Shown: one piece after another, positions 17,704-26,476 of the stretch
Layout of the letters: every line of letters starts with the position of its first letter
How positions within the stretch are numbered: position 1 is the first letter of the stretch
Assembly: GCF_009728995.1 (NCBI RefSeq)
Contig: NZ_VTZW01000015.1
Location: forward strand, 62,001 to 126,000
DNA: 64,000 bases
Direction: 5' to 3'
Origin: Streptomonospora sp. PA3
GTDB lineage: Bacteria; Actinomycetota; Actinomycetes; Streptosporangiales; Streptosporangiaceae
Position numbers and translations under genes: made by a program
Notes under the pieces: model-generated
Databases searched by the model: none
What the model was told of the DNA's origin: nothing
What the model saw: only the letters and a program-made list of their open reading frames with translations

Positions 17704-19403
17704 TGGCCGACTACCAGGTGATGCTCGGCGTCCCCTCGGCCGAGCTGGAGGACGTGCTGCGCGCGCGCTTCGACGGCCTGCTCGACACCGAGGTGGTCGG
17801 CGTGCACCGCACCTCCGCGGAGATCGCCGACAGCGCCGGGCAGGTACCCACGCTCGACGTGGTCCTCGTCCACGAGCGGCTGGGGCCCCAGCCGGTCTTC
17901 GACCTCATCCGCGACCTCTCCCGCAGTCGGCCGCAGCTCGCCGTCATCCTCGTCGTCGACGAGGTCGACGCCGACACCTTCACCGACGCGATGGAGGCCG
18001 GCGCGCGCAGCGTGCTGCCCGCCGACGCCTCGGCCGACCAGATCGGCCAGCGCGTCACCGCCGCCGCCGACTGGTCGCGCACGCTGCGCCGCCACCTGGA
18101 GGCCGCCTCGCTCGACGTCCCGATGGACGGCCGCAAGGGGTCGATCGTCACCTTCAGCGGCGCCAAGGGCGGCGTGGGCACCACCACCAGCGCCATCCAC
18201 CTGGCGCGGGCCGCCGCCCGGTCGGGCCGGGTGGTGTGCCTGGTCGACCTCGACCTGCAGTCGGGCGACGTCCCCGGCTACTTCGACCTCAAGCACCGGC
18301 GCAGCATCGCCGACCTCGTCGAGGCCGCCGACGACATCAGCGCCTCCATGCTGGCCGAGACCCTCTATGTGCACCCCGAGGGGGTGCACATCCTGCTCGC
18401 GCCACACGACGGCGAGCGCGGCGAGGACGTCACCGGGCGCGCCACCCGCCAGATCCTCACGGCGCTGCGGTCGCGCTACGACCTGGTCCTCGTCGACTGC
18501 GGCACCGCGACGACCGAGGCCAGCGCGATGGCGGTGGAGCTCGCCGACGCCGCGGTGCTGCTGGTCACGCCCGACCTCCCCGCACTGCGGGCGGCCCAGC
18601 GGGTGGTGGCCATGTGGGGCAGGCTGCAGATCCGCGACTCCCACAACGTCACCGCGCTGCTGATGCGCCACAGCCGCAAGAACGAGATCCAGCCGGACTT
18701 CGCCCGCAAGCTGCTGGCCACCCCCATCCTGCGCACGGCCGTCCCGGCCGCCTACCGGGCGGTGGAGGAGGCGTCCAACACCGGCGACCCCGCGCGCATC
18801 ACCGACGAGAACCTGCTGCGCGCCTTCGCCCAGGTCGCGGCGGAGCTGGGGCTGCTGCACCGGCCCGACTCCCCCTACGACCGCGACGCACCGGCAGAGC
18901 CCGCCCAGCACGCGCCGCCCGGATCCTCCGCTGCGCACGCCGAACCCGCCGGACCGCTGGAACGCCGCGCCCGGGCCTGGCGGCGGCGCGGCGACTCCGG
19001 AGCGCTGTTCGTGGAGTTCGCCTCCACGCTGCCGTTCGTCGGGCTGGCGCTGCTGCTGACGTGGCAGATCCTGCTTGTGGGGCTGACGGGCATGTTCGCC
19101 TCGCACGCGGCCAACGAGGGCGCGCGCCAGGCGGCGATCGACCCCTCCGACCACGAGGCCATCACCGAGGAGGCCGCCAAGCGCATCAGCCCGCCCTGGA
19201 ACGACGACGACACCCTGCACGTGGAGGTCGTCGACACCGGCGCCGGGCAGGCCGTGCGCGCCAGCATCGCCACCCCGGTGTTCCTGCCCGGCGTGGACGG
19301 CCCGTGGGAGATCAGCAGCCAGGCGCTGATCATCGGCGAGGACCCGGGCGAGCCCGCACCGAGCGAGGAGCCCGCCCCCGAGGAGGAGGCCGGCGGCCTA
19401 TGA
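17703..19403 (+). CDS. CpaE/TadZ ATPase fused to TadE-like pseudopilin
   Basis: The product is 566 residues in one uninterrupted frame. Residues 1-130 are a receiver-like domain (VDEVDADTFTDAMEAGARSV). Residues 146-390 are a ParA/MinD-type ATPase with deviant Walker A GAKGGVGTTT (153-162) and VDLDLQSGD. CpaE/TadZ positions the Tad machine at the membrane. After a Pro/Ala linker comes RRARAWRRRGDSG, then ALFVEFASTLPFVGLALLL: a basic stretch, a Gly (433) before the hydrophobic helix, and Glu at +5 (438), the signature of a class III prepilin/TadE signal. A TadE-type extracellular domain follows to 545. No stop or plausible internal start separates the parts. It overlaps cpaB and tadE by 1-4 bases. 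Confidence 0.85.
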   Translation: MADYQVMLGVPSAELEDVLRARFDGLLDTEVVGVHRTSAEIADSAGQVPTLDVVLVHERLGPQPVFDLIRDLSRSRPQLAVILVVDEVDADTFTDAMEAGARSVLPADASADQIGQRVTAAADWSRTLRRHLEAASLDVPMDGRKGSIVTFSGAKGGVGTTTSAIHLARAAARSGRVVCLVDLDLQSGDVPGYFDLKHRRSIADLVEAADDISASMLAETLYVHPEGVHILLAPHDGERGEDVTGRATRQILTALRSRYDLVLVDCGTATTEASAMAVELADAAVLLVTPDLPALRAAQRVVAMWGRLQIRDSHNVTALLMRHSRKNEIQPDFARKLLATPILRTAVPAAYRAVEEASNTGDPARITDENLLRAFAQVAAELGLLHRPDSPYDRDAPAEPAQHAPPGSSAAHAEPAGPLERRARAWRRRGDSGALFVEFASTLPFVGLALLLTWQILLVGLTGMFASHAANEGARQAAIDPSDHEAITEEAAKRISPPWNDDDTLHVEVVDTGAGQAVRASIATPVFLPGVDGPWEISSQALIIGEDPGEPAPSEEPAPEEEAGGL

Positions 19404-19825
19404 GCGGTCCGAGGGGGTGGCCACCCGTGCGCCCGGGCGGACGCGAGGCGCCCGCGGTGCCGCGGCGCACGCGCCGGCGGCGCCGCGGCGACCGGGGCTC
19501 GCAGATCCTGGAGTTCGCCGCCTACTTCCCGCTGTTCCTCCTCGTCGCCACGATCGCACTGGAGACCTTCTTCGCGTTCATCGCCGCCGAGCGGATGGAG
19601 CACGCGGCCCGCGCCGCCGCCCGGGCGGCGGGCCGCGAGGGCGTCTCCGGCGCCGAGTCCACCGCGCGCGCCGCCCTGCCCGCGTGGCTGAACCAGGCCG
19701 ACGTGGAGGTGGGCGGCAACGGGCGCGGCGGGTACTACACCGAGATCACCGTCGACTTCCCCCTGATGTTCCCCACTCCCGGCTTCGACCTCGACCTCTC
19801 CCGGCGCGTGGAGATGCCGCTATGA
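19400..19825 (+). CDS. TadE family pseudopilin
   Basis: A 141-residue protein whose ATG overlaps the previous stop (ATGA). An Arg-rich cytoplasmic start (RRTRRRRRGDRG) leads to the cleavage site after Gly33 and the helix SQILEFAAYFPLFLLVATIA with Glu at +5 (Glu38). The extracytoplasmic part is short (residues 62-141). TadE proteins are minor pilins processed by the prepilin peptidase and needed for pilus assembly or stability. It carries the same kind of signal as the C-terminal half of the preceding fusion. Confidence 0.85.
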   Translation: MSGPRGWPPVRPGGREAPAVPRRTRRRRRGDRGSQILEFAAYFPLFLLVATIALETFFAFIAAERMEHAARAAARAAGREGVSGAESTARAALPAWLNQADVEVGGNGRGGYYTEITVDFPLMFPTPGFDLDLSRRVEMPL

Positions 19826-19880
19826 CCGCCGCGGCCCGCGCGTGCCTCCCCGCGCCGCCGTCCGACCGCAGGTAGGACCC

Positions 19881-21236
19881 ATGGGACTCAAAGACCGCCT
19901 CACCGACGACCACGCCAACGAGCACCAGACCGACCAGATCGCGCACTGGCGGCAGCGGCTGCTGCGCGAGGTCAACCTGGACGACATGGCCATGCTCACC
20001 CTGGAGCAGCGCCGCGCGCGGCTGGAGAAGGTCGTCGGGCACATCATCTCCCGCGAGGGACCGGTGCTCAGCGACCGCGAACGCGGCGGGCTGGTGCGCC
20101 GCGTCGTCGACGAGGCGCTGGGGCTGGGCGTGCTGGAGCCGCTGCTGGCCGACGAGAGCATCACCGAGATCATGGTCAACGGCCCCGACAACGTCTACGT
20201 CGAGCAGCGGGGGCGCGTGCACCGCATCGACACGGCCTTCACCAGCGAAGAGCAGCTGATGCAGACCATCGACCGGATCGTCTCGCAGGTGAACCGGCGC
20301 ATCGACGAGTCGAGCCCGATGGTCGACGCGCGGCTGCCCAGCGGCGAGCGCGTCAACGTGATCATCCCGCCGCTGTCGCTGAGCGGCCCGGTCATCACCA
20401 TCCGACGCTTCCCCAAGCCGTTCACCATCGAGGAGCTGGTGGCCAAGGGCAGCGTCGACGGCACCACCGCGGTGCTGCTGGCGTCGCTGGTGCGGGCGCG
20501 GTTCAACGTGATCATCTCGGGCGGGACCGGCACCGGTAAGACGACGTTCCTCAACGCGCTCTCCAGCTTCGTGCCCGCCGACGAGCGGGTCATCACCATC
20601 GAGGACTCCGCCGAGCTGCAGCTGCAGCAGGAGCACGTCATCCGGTTGGAGGCCCGCCCGCCCAACATCGAGGGCGCCGGCCAGGTCACCATCCGCGACC
20701 TGGTCCGCAACTCGCTGCGCATGCGCCCGGACCGCATCATCGTCGGCGAGGTCCGCGGGTGGGAGACCCTGGACATGATGCAGGCGATGAACACCGGCCA
20801 CGACGGCTCCCTGGCCACGGTGCACGCCAACTCCGCCGAGGACGCGGTGTACCGGCTGCTGACACTGGCGTCGATGTCGGAGGTGAAGATCCCCTTCGAG
20901 GCGCTGCGCGACCAGATCAACGCGGCCGTCGACGTCATCGTGCACCTGAGCCGCTACCCCGACGGCTCGCGGCGGGTGTCGCAGGTGGGGGTCGTGGCCT
21001 CGCAGCGCGACGAGGAGTTCCGGCTGGAGCCCCTGCTGCGCTTCCACCCCCATCCCGACGACGGCAGCGGCTGGGTCAAGGGGGAGTTCCGCCGCTACCG
21101 GCTGCCCCGCCACGTCGCCGCCCGCATCCGCGCGGCCGGCGAGTCGGTGCCCGCCGCCTTCGGCGTGCAGCAGGACAACGGCCACCGGCCGCCCCGCCCC
21201 GATACCGCCCCGCCCTCCCCGGAGGTCCCCCGGTGA
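19881..21236 (+). CDS. tadA: Tad secretion ATPase TadA/CpaF
   Basis: The product is 451 residues from ATG 19881 (SD AGGTAGGA). It is a type II/IV secretion ATPase powering pilin assembly: an N-terminal all-alpha domain, then SGGTGTGKTTFLNAL (Walker A), ITIEDSAELQLQ (Asp box), RIIVGEVRG (Walker B) and GHDGSLATVHAN (His box). It forms a cytoplasmic hexamer docking on TadB/TadC. The last 30 residues are a disordered Pro-rich tail. Its TGA overlaps the ATG of tadB. Confidence 0.96.
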   Translation: MGLKDRLTDDHANEHQTDQIAHWRQRLLREVNLDDMAMLTLEQRRARLEKVVGHIISREGPVLSDRERGGLVRRVVDEALGLGVLEPLLADESITEIMVNGPDNVYVEQRGRVHRIDTAFTSEEQLMQTIDRIVSQVNRRIDESSPMVDARLPSGERVNVIIPPLSLSGPVITIRRFPKPFTIEELVAKGSVDGTTAVLLASLVRARFNVIISGGTGTGKTTFLNALSSFVPADERVITIEDSAELQLQQEHVIRLEARPPNIEGAGQVTIRDLVRNSLRMRPDRIIVGEVRGWETLDMMQAMNTGHDGSLATVHANSAEDAVYRLLTLASMSEVKIPFEALRDQINAAVDVIVHLSRYPDGSRRVSQVGVVASQRDEEFRLEPLLRFHPHPDDGSGWVKGEFRRYRLPRHVAARIRAAGESVPAAFGVQQDNGHRPPRPDTAPPSPEVPR

Positions 21237-22165
21237 TGTACACGGCAGTCATTCTGGCCTCGGCGCTGGTCGTGATCGGCCTGTTCGTCTTCGGCCTGGT
21301 GCTCTACATCGACGGCGCCATGCAGCGGCGGCAGCTGGCCTCGCGCAGCGCGCTGCACGAGGTCGAGCGGCGCGCCGGCACCCCGCTGGCCCGGCTCGAC
21401 GTACTGCTGCGCCGCACCGAGCCGGGGCAGCGCATCGAGTACCGGCTGGCGCGCGCCGGGGTCAAGGTGAAGGTGTCGACGTTCGTGCTGCTGATGGTGT
21501 CGGCGGCGGTGCTCGCGGTGGTCTTCGTCTGGCAGGCGCTGGCGCCGGTGTTCGGGCTGGCGGCGGCGGTCGGCGTGGGGTTCGCGTTCTTCGCCTACCT
21601 CAAGCGCCAGGAGGAGCGCCGCAAGGAGGCGTTCACCGCGCAGCTGCCCGAGCTGGCCCGTGTGCTGTCCAACGCCACCCAGGCGGGGCTGGCGCTGCCC
21701 ACCGCCATCGACATGGCCGCCGAGGAACTCGACGATCCCGCCGGCGCGGAGCTGCGGCGCGCCGCGGAGTCGATGAAGCTGGGCCTGTCGTTCGAGGAGG
21801 CGATGCACGAGCTGCGCCGGCGCATGCCCTCCCGGGAGATCGGCGTGCTGATCTCCACCCTGCTGGTCTCGGCGCGATCGGGCGGTGCGCTGGTGTCGGC
21901 GCTGCGGTCGATCTCGGAGACGCTGGAGGAGCGCAAGGAGTCCCGGCGCGAGGTGCACACCATCCTCACCGAGACCACCTCGACCGCGTGGGCGCTGCTG
22001 GCGATGGGGGCGGGTGCGCTGTTCCTCGTCAACGTGATGCAGCCCGACGCGATCCGCACGATGACGCAGAGCGCCGTGGGCACCCTGGTCCTGGCCCTGT
22101 CGTGCGGCCTGTTCCTCACCGGGTTCGTCCTCGTCCGCCGCATCACCACCCGCATCGACATCTGA
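21236..22165 (+). CDS. tadB: Tad inner-membrane platform protein TadB
   Basis: A 309-residue T2SF-domain membrane protein. There is an N-terminal helix (5-25), two further helices around 80-120, the cytoplasmic T2SF domain (ARVLSNATQAGLALPTAIDM, LGLSFEEAMHELRRRMPSRE) and C-terminal helices. It forms the membrane platform on which TadA acts. ATG overlaps the tadA stop. Confidence 0.92.
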   Translation: MYTAVILASALVVIGLFVFGLVLYIDGAMQRRQLASRSALHEVERRAGTPLARLDVLLRRTEPGQRIEYRLARAGVKVKVSTFVLLMVSAAVLAVVFVWQALAPVFGLAAAVGVGFAFFAYLKRQEERRKEAFTAQLPELARVLSNATQAGLALPTAIDMAAEELDDPAGAELRRAAESMKLGLSFEEAMHELRRRMPSREIGVLISTLLVSARSGGALVSALRSISETLEERKESRREVHTILTETTSTAWALLAMGAGALFLVNVMQPDAIRTMTQSAVGTLVLALSCGLFLTGFVLVRRITTRIDI

Positions 22166-22215
22166 CCGGCACACCCGTCGACCGCCCGCAACCCCCTCGA
22201 CCCGCAGGAGCCCTC

Positions 22216-23115
22216 ATGACCCTCGCGCTCATCCTGGCGCTCGGCCTCGCCGCCGCCGCGGTCGTCGCGGTCTTCTGCTGGGGCCTGTACCTGTTCACCA
22301 AGCAGAGCGAGGTGGCCGGCGACATCACCGTGGCGCCGCCCAAACGCCGACGCCAGGCCACGTTCATCCTGAACCGTGTCACCGAACTGATCGGCCGCCC
22401 GTTCCTCGGGGTGGTGCGCGAACTCGTGGGCGAGGAGCGCCAGGAGAGCATCCGGCTGCGCATCGAGGCGGCGGGCCGCCCGGAAGGGCTGACGGTGGAG
22501 CGCTACCTGCAGCGCAAGACCGGCGAGGTCCTCCTTTACAGCAGCGCGTCGCTGCTGCTGCTGACCCGCGGCCAGACCACGCTCGCGCTGCTGGCCCTGG
22601 CGTTCGTCCTGCTGACCGACGCCGAGCTGATGCTCAAGACCCGCAAGCGCCAGGACGACATCCAGCGCGAGCTTCCCGACTTCCTGGACGTCCTGGCGGT
22701 CAGCGTCGGCGCCGGTCTCGCCTTCCGCCAGGCCCTGGCCCGGGTCGCCGACGCCATGCCCGGCACCCTTGCCGAGGAGTTCCGGGTGGTCCTGCGCCAA
22801 ATGGACCTGGGCACCAGCCGCAAGGACGCCTTCCAGGCCCTGCGCGAGCGCAACTCCAACGACGCCCTGGGCAAATTCGTGACAGCCATCCAGCAATCCG
22901 AGGAACTGGGCGCCCCGCTCTCCCACACGCTGCTGACCATCGGCCAGGACATGCGCCGCCAAGACGCCCAATACATGCGCCGCAAAGCCCAGCGCATCAA
23001 CCCAAGAGTCACCGCGATCACCGCGGCCACCATGCTCCCCGGCCTCCTTCTCCTGGTCGGAGGAGCAATGATCCTCGGCTCGGGAGTCGACTTCGGAGGT
23101 GTCTTCACTGGATGA
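22216..23115 (+). CDS. tadC: Tad inner-membrane platform protein TadC
   Basis: A 299-residue T2SF protein, partner of TadB. An N-terminal helix (4-26) and central helices (about 100-130) flank a soluble T2SF domain (LPDFLDVLAVSVGAGLAFRQ, LGAPLSHTLLTIGQDMRRQD), with a last membrane helix at 270-290. SD CAGGAG lies 6 bases before the ATG; 50 bases separate it from tadB. Confidence 0.92.
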   Translation: MTLALILALGLAAAAVVAVFCWGLYLFTKQSEVAGDITVAPPKRRRQATFILNRVTELIGRPFLGVVRELVGEERQESIRLRIEAAGRPEGLTVERYLQRKTGEVLLYSSASLLLLTRGQTTLALLALAFVLLTDAELMLKTRKRQDDIQRELPDFLDVLAVSVGAGLAFRQALARVADAMPGTLAEEFRVVLRQMDLGTSRKDAFQALRERNSNDALGKFVTAIQQSEELGAPLSHTLLTIGQDMRRQDAQYMRRKAQRINPRVTAITAATMLPGLLLLVGGAMILGSGVDFGGVFTG

Positions 23116-23222
23116 CTTGTCCACAACCGCCCACCTGCCCCTACCCAACAGGACGCGGCGGCCGTAACTTGATAACAGCCGCAGGGGCACCCACACCCCA
23201 CAAGCACTTCCGGGAGGGCTGA

Positions 23223-23444
23223 ATGCACAAACGACTGTTGTCCCTGCACATCCGAACACGAGAAATGATCTTGCACCGCCTCGCCACCCACGGGAGCGAC
23301 AGGGGCGGAAGCCTGCTGGAGTATGCGGCGGTGATCATTCTGGTGGGGGGTGTTGCTGTGGCGATCATGCAACTCGAAGTGTTCAATGAGATCCCCACGC
23401 GCATCGCTACGTCCATCCAGGAAGTATTGAACCCCGGGGAGTGA
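23223..23444 (+). CDS. Flp-type major pilin candidate
   Basis: A 73-residue prepilin. The 28-residue leader is basic and ends DRG; predicted cleavage before Gly29 puts Glu33 at +5 and Tyr34 at +6 of a hydrophobic helix (GSLLEYAAVIILVGGVAVAI). The mature length of about 45 residues is typical of Flp pilins. SD GGGAGG precedes the ATG. It follows tadC by 107 bases, where TTGATAAC near 23168 may be an internal promoter allowing higher expression. Confidence 0.88.
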   Translation: MHKRLLSLHIRTREMILHRLATHGSDRGGSLLEYAAVIILVGGVAVAIMQLEVFNEIPTRIATSIQEVLNPGE

Positions 23445-23463
23445 ACGATAGGACCGTGCGCCC

Positions 23464-24156
23464 ATGATGCGAGCAGCGCCGACCGCCGCTGAAAGCGAAG
23501 ACGGCCAGGCCAATCTTTTCTTACTGGTGGGTCTGACGCTATCGTTGATTGCCGTCATGTTGCTCTTCGTGAGACTGGGGAACGCCAACGCCCTCCGAAG
23601 CGACGCCCAGAGTGCAGCGGATGCCGCCGCCTTGGCGGCCGCAGGGATCGCCCGCGACAATGCCGCTGAGGCTTTGGCCAATGACGAAATTCCCTACAGC
23701 AGGCTATACGAACCGGCACGGGGACGATCCGCGGCGGAGCACTATGCCCAGGAGAACGGCGCGGTGCTAAAAGACATCCGCGCGAGCGACGACAGTCAGG
23801 GAAACCTGGGAAACATCGTCCGCGTGGAGGTTTCCACCGAAGCCTGTCAGAACGAATTAGAACAGGACGGCGGCCGGGACTGGACCGACGTCGGCTGCGA
23901 CAGTGAATCGGAACCCGATTCCTCTCACATCGGAAACGCAGCTGCCATAGCGGAGGTCGTCGTTCCGGAGTGCGACTACATGATCGGCGACATCGATATC
24001 ATCGGGCTCACGTGCGAGGGCGAACCGGTCCAGAGCTTCAGTCACGCACAGCAACTCATCGATGTGCGCCTTACGGACAGCGAGGGCCGTTACATATACA
24101 ACCCCCTGGACAGCAACCCCGATTTCGCCGCCTCATCACAAGAAACGACGACATGA
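23464..24156 (+). CDS. TadG-like pilus locus protein
   Basis: A 230-residue protein. One N-terminal membrane helix (ANLFLLVGLTLSLIAVMLLF) is followed by NALRSDAQSAADAAALAAA, the common block of TadE/TadG-like (Rv3654c-type) proteins. The acidic extracellular part contains four Cys (EACQNE, GCDSE, ECDYM, TCEG). The site after Gly14 lacks the +5 Glu. Base composition from here to about 25.8 kb is visibly lower in GC than the tad core. It overlaps the next gene by ATGA. Confidence 0.72.
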   Translation: MMRAAPTAAESEDGQANLFLLVGLTLSLIAVMLLFVRLGNANALRSDAQSAADAAALAAAGIARDNAAEALANDEIPYSRLYEPARGRSAAEHYAQENGAVLKDIRASDDSQGNLGNIVRVEVSTEACQNELEQDGGRDWTDVGCDSESEPDSSHIGNAAAIAEVVVPECDYMIGDIDIIGLTCEGEPVQSFSHAQQLIDVRLTDSEGRYIYNPLDSNPDFAASSQETTT

Positions 24157-25211
24157 CATTCCGGGTGCCACCGATATCGAAAGAGCGCGGCCGCCGCCGG
24201 AAGTATTTCCTGACCGCTGTACCAGTAGCGGCGGTCATGCTCACTTCGTGCGTAGGCCCAGACTCCGGGAACAATGGAGGCGACGGCAGCAGCGGCGCCG
24301 GCCCGACACAGTCTCCGTCGGAATCTGCCGGAAGCGGGTCCAATCCTCCTGTCGTGGCGAGCACGACCACCTCCTCCACCGAACTCGGCAATAACCTTCG
24401 CATCGACATCCATTCTCTCCACCGCCAGGACGATCACGTGGTCCTTGACTTCTCGATGACCCATCTCGGCGGAGGAGAAGACCGAGTGCTCGCGCTACTA
24501 CCGCCCAATTCCGGCGACGGCGCCGCGGACTTTCAACCTTTTTCGCTTATCGACCCGAAGAACGAGAGCAAACACCTTCCTCTTCTCTACACGGATGGCA
24601 GTTGCTACTGCAGCGACTGGAAGGAAAGCGGAATCGATCCGGGCGGAAGGATCCGAGCTTGGATGGCCTTCCCCGGCCCGCCCCAGGGTGTTGATTCGAT
24701 GATCCTCACGTCAGCGATAGCCCCTCCGATCTTCAATATCCCGATCACCGAAGACGGCAAATCAAGACCACCTTCTGGGGACCTTTCGGATCCGCGGATC
24801 TGGGACCTCCGATCAATCGAAGAGGACCTGAATTCCGGAACAACACGAGAGGAAACGGCCGACGAAGTCGCCATATCGCTTTCCACGGACGTGCTTTTCG
24901 AGGTAGGGGAATCCCGACTCACCTCCACAGCCAGCCAGACACTCCAGCAGGTAGCCCAAGAGATCGAAAGCTCCTCCGGCTCAGTGGTCGAAATCGACGG
25001 TCACACAGATGACACAGGCACGGACTCGATCAACGACCCCTTGTCACTGGATCGAGCTGAATCCGTCAAACGGGCACTGTCCGATCTCATCTCCAAACCC
25101 ACTGTGGAATATAAGGTAGAAGGTCACGGATCCCAGCAGCCGATAGCGACGAACGAAACCGACGAAGGACGAAAAAAGAACCGCCGAGTCACGATCACGT
25201 TCCAACGGTAA
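24153..25211 (+). CDS. OmpA-type peptidoglycan-binding lipoprotein
   Basis: The product is 352 residues. The lipobox VMLTSC has its lipid-attachment Cys at 33, followed by a Gly/Ser linker to about 80. A beta-type domain (about 85-215) contains CYCSDW and DPGGRIRAWMAF. The OmpA C-terminal domain at 239-352 (STDVLFEVGESRL, IDGHTDDTGTDS, LDRAESVKRAL, KKNRRVTITF) is the kind that binds the diaminopimelate peptide of peptidoglycan. It likely sits on the outer face of the membrane and holds pilus parts to the wall. It overlaps the TadG-like gene. The middle domain recurs in the next gene. Confidence 0.85.
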   Translation: MTFRVPPISKERGRRRKYFLTAVPVAAVMLTSCVGPDSGNNGGDGSSGAGPTQSPSESAGSGSNPPVVASTTTSSTELGNNLRIDIHSLHRQDDHVVLDFSMTHLGGGEDRVLALLPPNSGDGAADFQPFSLIDPKNESKHLPLLYTDGSCYCSDWKESGIDPGGRIRAWMAFPGPPQGVDSMILTSAIAPPIFNIPITEDGKSRPPSGDLSDPRIWDLRSIEEDLNSGTTREETADEVAISLSTDVLFEVGESRLTSTASQTLQQVAQEIESSSGSVVEIDGHTDDTGTDSINDPLSLDRAESVKRALSDLISKPTVEYKVEGHGSQQPIATNETDEGRKKNRRVTITFQR

Positions 25212-25226
25212 AAGGGAGCTACCAGC

Positions 25227-25778
25227 ATGCTGCCGCCACGTCTGCTTTCATCGGCGACATTGGTCGTGGCCATATCGGCGTTGTCCCTGCATTCAGGATC
25301 GTCTGTCGCAGCCGCTCCGGTCACGACGGCCGAACCTCCACAGGAATCCGCCACACCGCCTGAAATCGCGAGAAGCAACGGCGAAGACGACCACATCAAA
25401 GACGCCACTGCGGAAGTCGTCAACATTCAGCGGGCAGACGCCGGAAAATTACTTTCGATAACCCTCAGAATCACAAACGAGGGAACCGAGAATATTCATG
25501 ACAAGTGGTTCGGAAATCCAGTTTACATCTATCGCGAAGACGTCTTCAGCGGAATAACGCTCGTTGATTCCAACCATGGCTTCCGCCATCACCCCATTAT
25601 GGATGAAGAGGAGTATTGCAGCTGCTCAGGATACGCCCCTCGAGCGCCCTATGCACCCTTCGTCCGGCCAGGTGACTCCATCGACTACTGGGCGATGTAC
25701 AGCATCCGCCAAGAAGTCAAAAGCGTCGATATCGAAATCCCCGGGTTCGATCCCATTGAAGACGTTCCCGTCGGGTGA
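25227..25778 (+). CDS. Secreted CxC-domain protein, pilus locus
   Basis: The product is 183 residues. A signal peptide (1-29, cleaved near VAAAP) precedes a single beta-type domain of unknown function (LLSITLRITNEGTENIHDKW, EYCSCSGYAPR, FVRPGDSIDYWAMYSIR). It matches the middle domain of the OmpA lipoprotein: a cysteine pair one residue apart (CYC there, CSC here), a PG-G/S-x-I turn, then a strand and IPI/IPGF near the end. It lacks lipobox and OmpA parts. Start ATG 25227 follows AAAGGGAG. Low GC like its upstream neighbours. Confidence 0.65.
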   Translation: MLPPRLLSSATLVVAISALSLHSGSSVAAAPVTTAEPPQESATPPEIARSNGEDDHIKDATAEVVNIQRADAGKLLSITLRITNEGTENIHDKWFGNPVYIYREDVFSGITLVDSNHGFRHHPIMDEEEYCSCSGYAPRAPYAPFVRPGDSIDYWAMYSIRQEVKSVDIEIPGFDPIEDVPVG

Positions 25779-25810
25779 CGCTCTTTCGACCTGAGAAGGG
25801 TGGTGATTCG

Positions 25811-26476
25811 GTGACGGTGCCGCGGAAGATGCTCGCTCGGTTGCATGGGAATGGGAGCGAGCGTGGGGCCTCGGTGCTGGAGATGGCCGCGCTGATCACC
25901 ATCGCCGGCGTCATCGTCATCGGGTTGTCTTCCACCTCGATCGGCGATGTCTTTCATGACGCCACCCGCGAGTACGTCTGCCGTGTGGAGGGTCCCGAGT
26001 GCGGGGGCGAGACCTGGGTCGAGCATGAACGGCCGGAGAAGCCCGAGGAGTACACGTGGAACTTCGCCGGTACGTGGAGCGGCGAGGTGCAGGGCGAGGG
26101 CAGCGCCAAGGTCGCCATCCAGTTCGCGCTCGCTCAGCAGGGGAAACCGTACGTGTGGGGCGCCACCGGTCGGCAGTCCTATGACTGCTCGTCGCTGATG
26201 CAGGAGGCATGGAAAGAGGCCGGGGTGCTGATCCCGCGAACCACGTGGGCCCAGATCGACGCGCTAGAGCAGATTCCCAGGAGCGATCTGCAGCCCGGCG
26301 ACCTGATCTTCTTCCATACCATGCCGGGCGAGTATCCGCCGCCTACGCACGTGGGAATGTACATCGGCGAGGGGAAAATGGTCCACGCCGGCGATCCGGT
26401 GCATGTTGAGCAGGTCCTCGGCGTCCCGCAGTGGGAGTCGATCTGGGTGGGCCAGGCTCGGGTCCCCCAGGCTTAA
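25811..26476 (+). CDS. Flp-pilin-like protein with C-terminal NlpC/P60 peptidase
   Basis: The product is 221 residues from GTG 25811. Residues 1-40 are a class III prepilin module: basic leader ending NGSERG, cleavage before Ala20, Glu24 at +5, helix ASVLEMAALITIAGVIVIGL. Next a short stalk with Cys57/Cys64, an acidic linker and a complete NlpC/P60 domain from about 98: YVWGATG, catalytic Cys126 in YDCSSL, His180 in THVGMYIG, third residue His192 in MVHA. NlpC/P60 enzymes cut peptidoglycan stem peptides. An enzyme delivered as a pilin could open the wall for the growing pilus or sit in the fibre. Alternatively the helix may only anchor it to the membrane. GC returns to normal here. Confidence 0.85.
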   Translation: MTVPRKMLARLHGNGSERGASVLEMAALITIAGVIVIGLSSTSIGDVFHDATREYVCRVEGPECGGETWVEHERPEKPEEYTWNFAGTWSGEVQGEGSAKVAIQFALAQQGKPYVWGATGRQSYDCSSLMQEAWKEAGVLIPRTTWAQIDALEQIPRSDLQPGDLIFFHTMPGEYPPPTHVGMYIGEGKMVHAGDPVHVEQVLGVPQWESIWVGQARVPQA

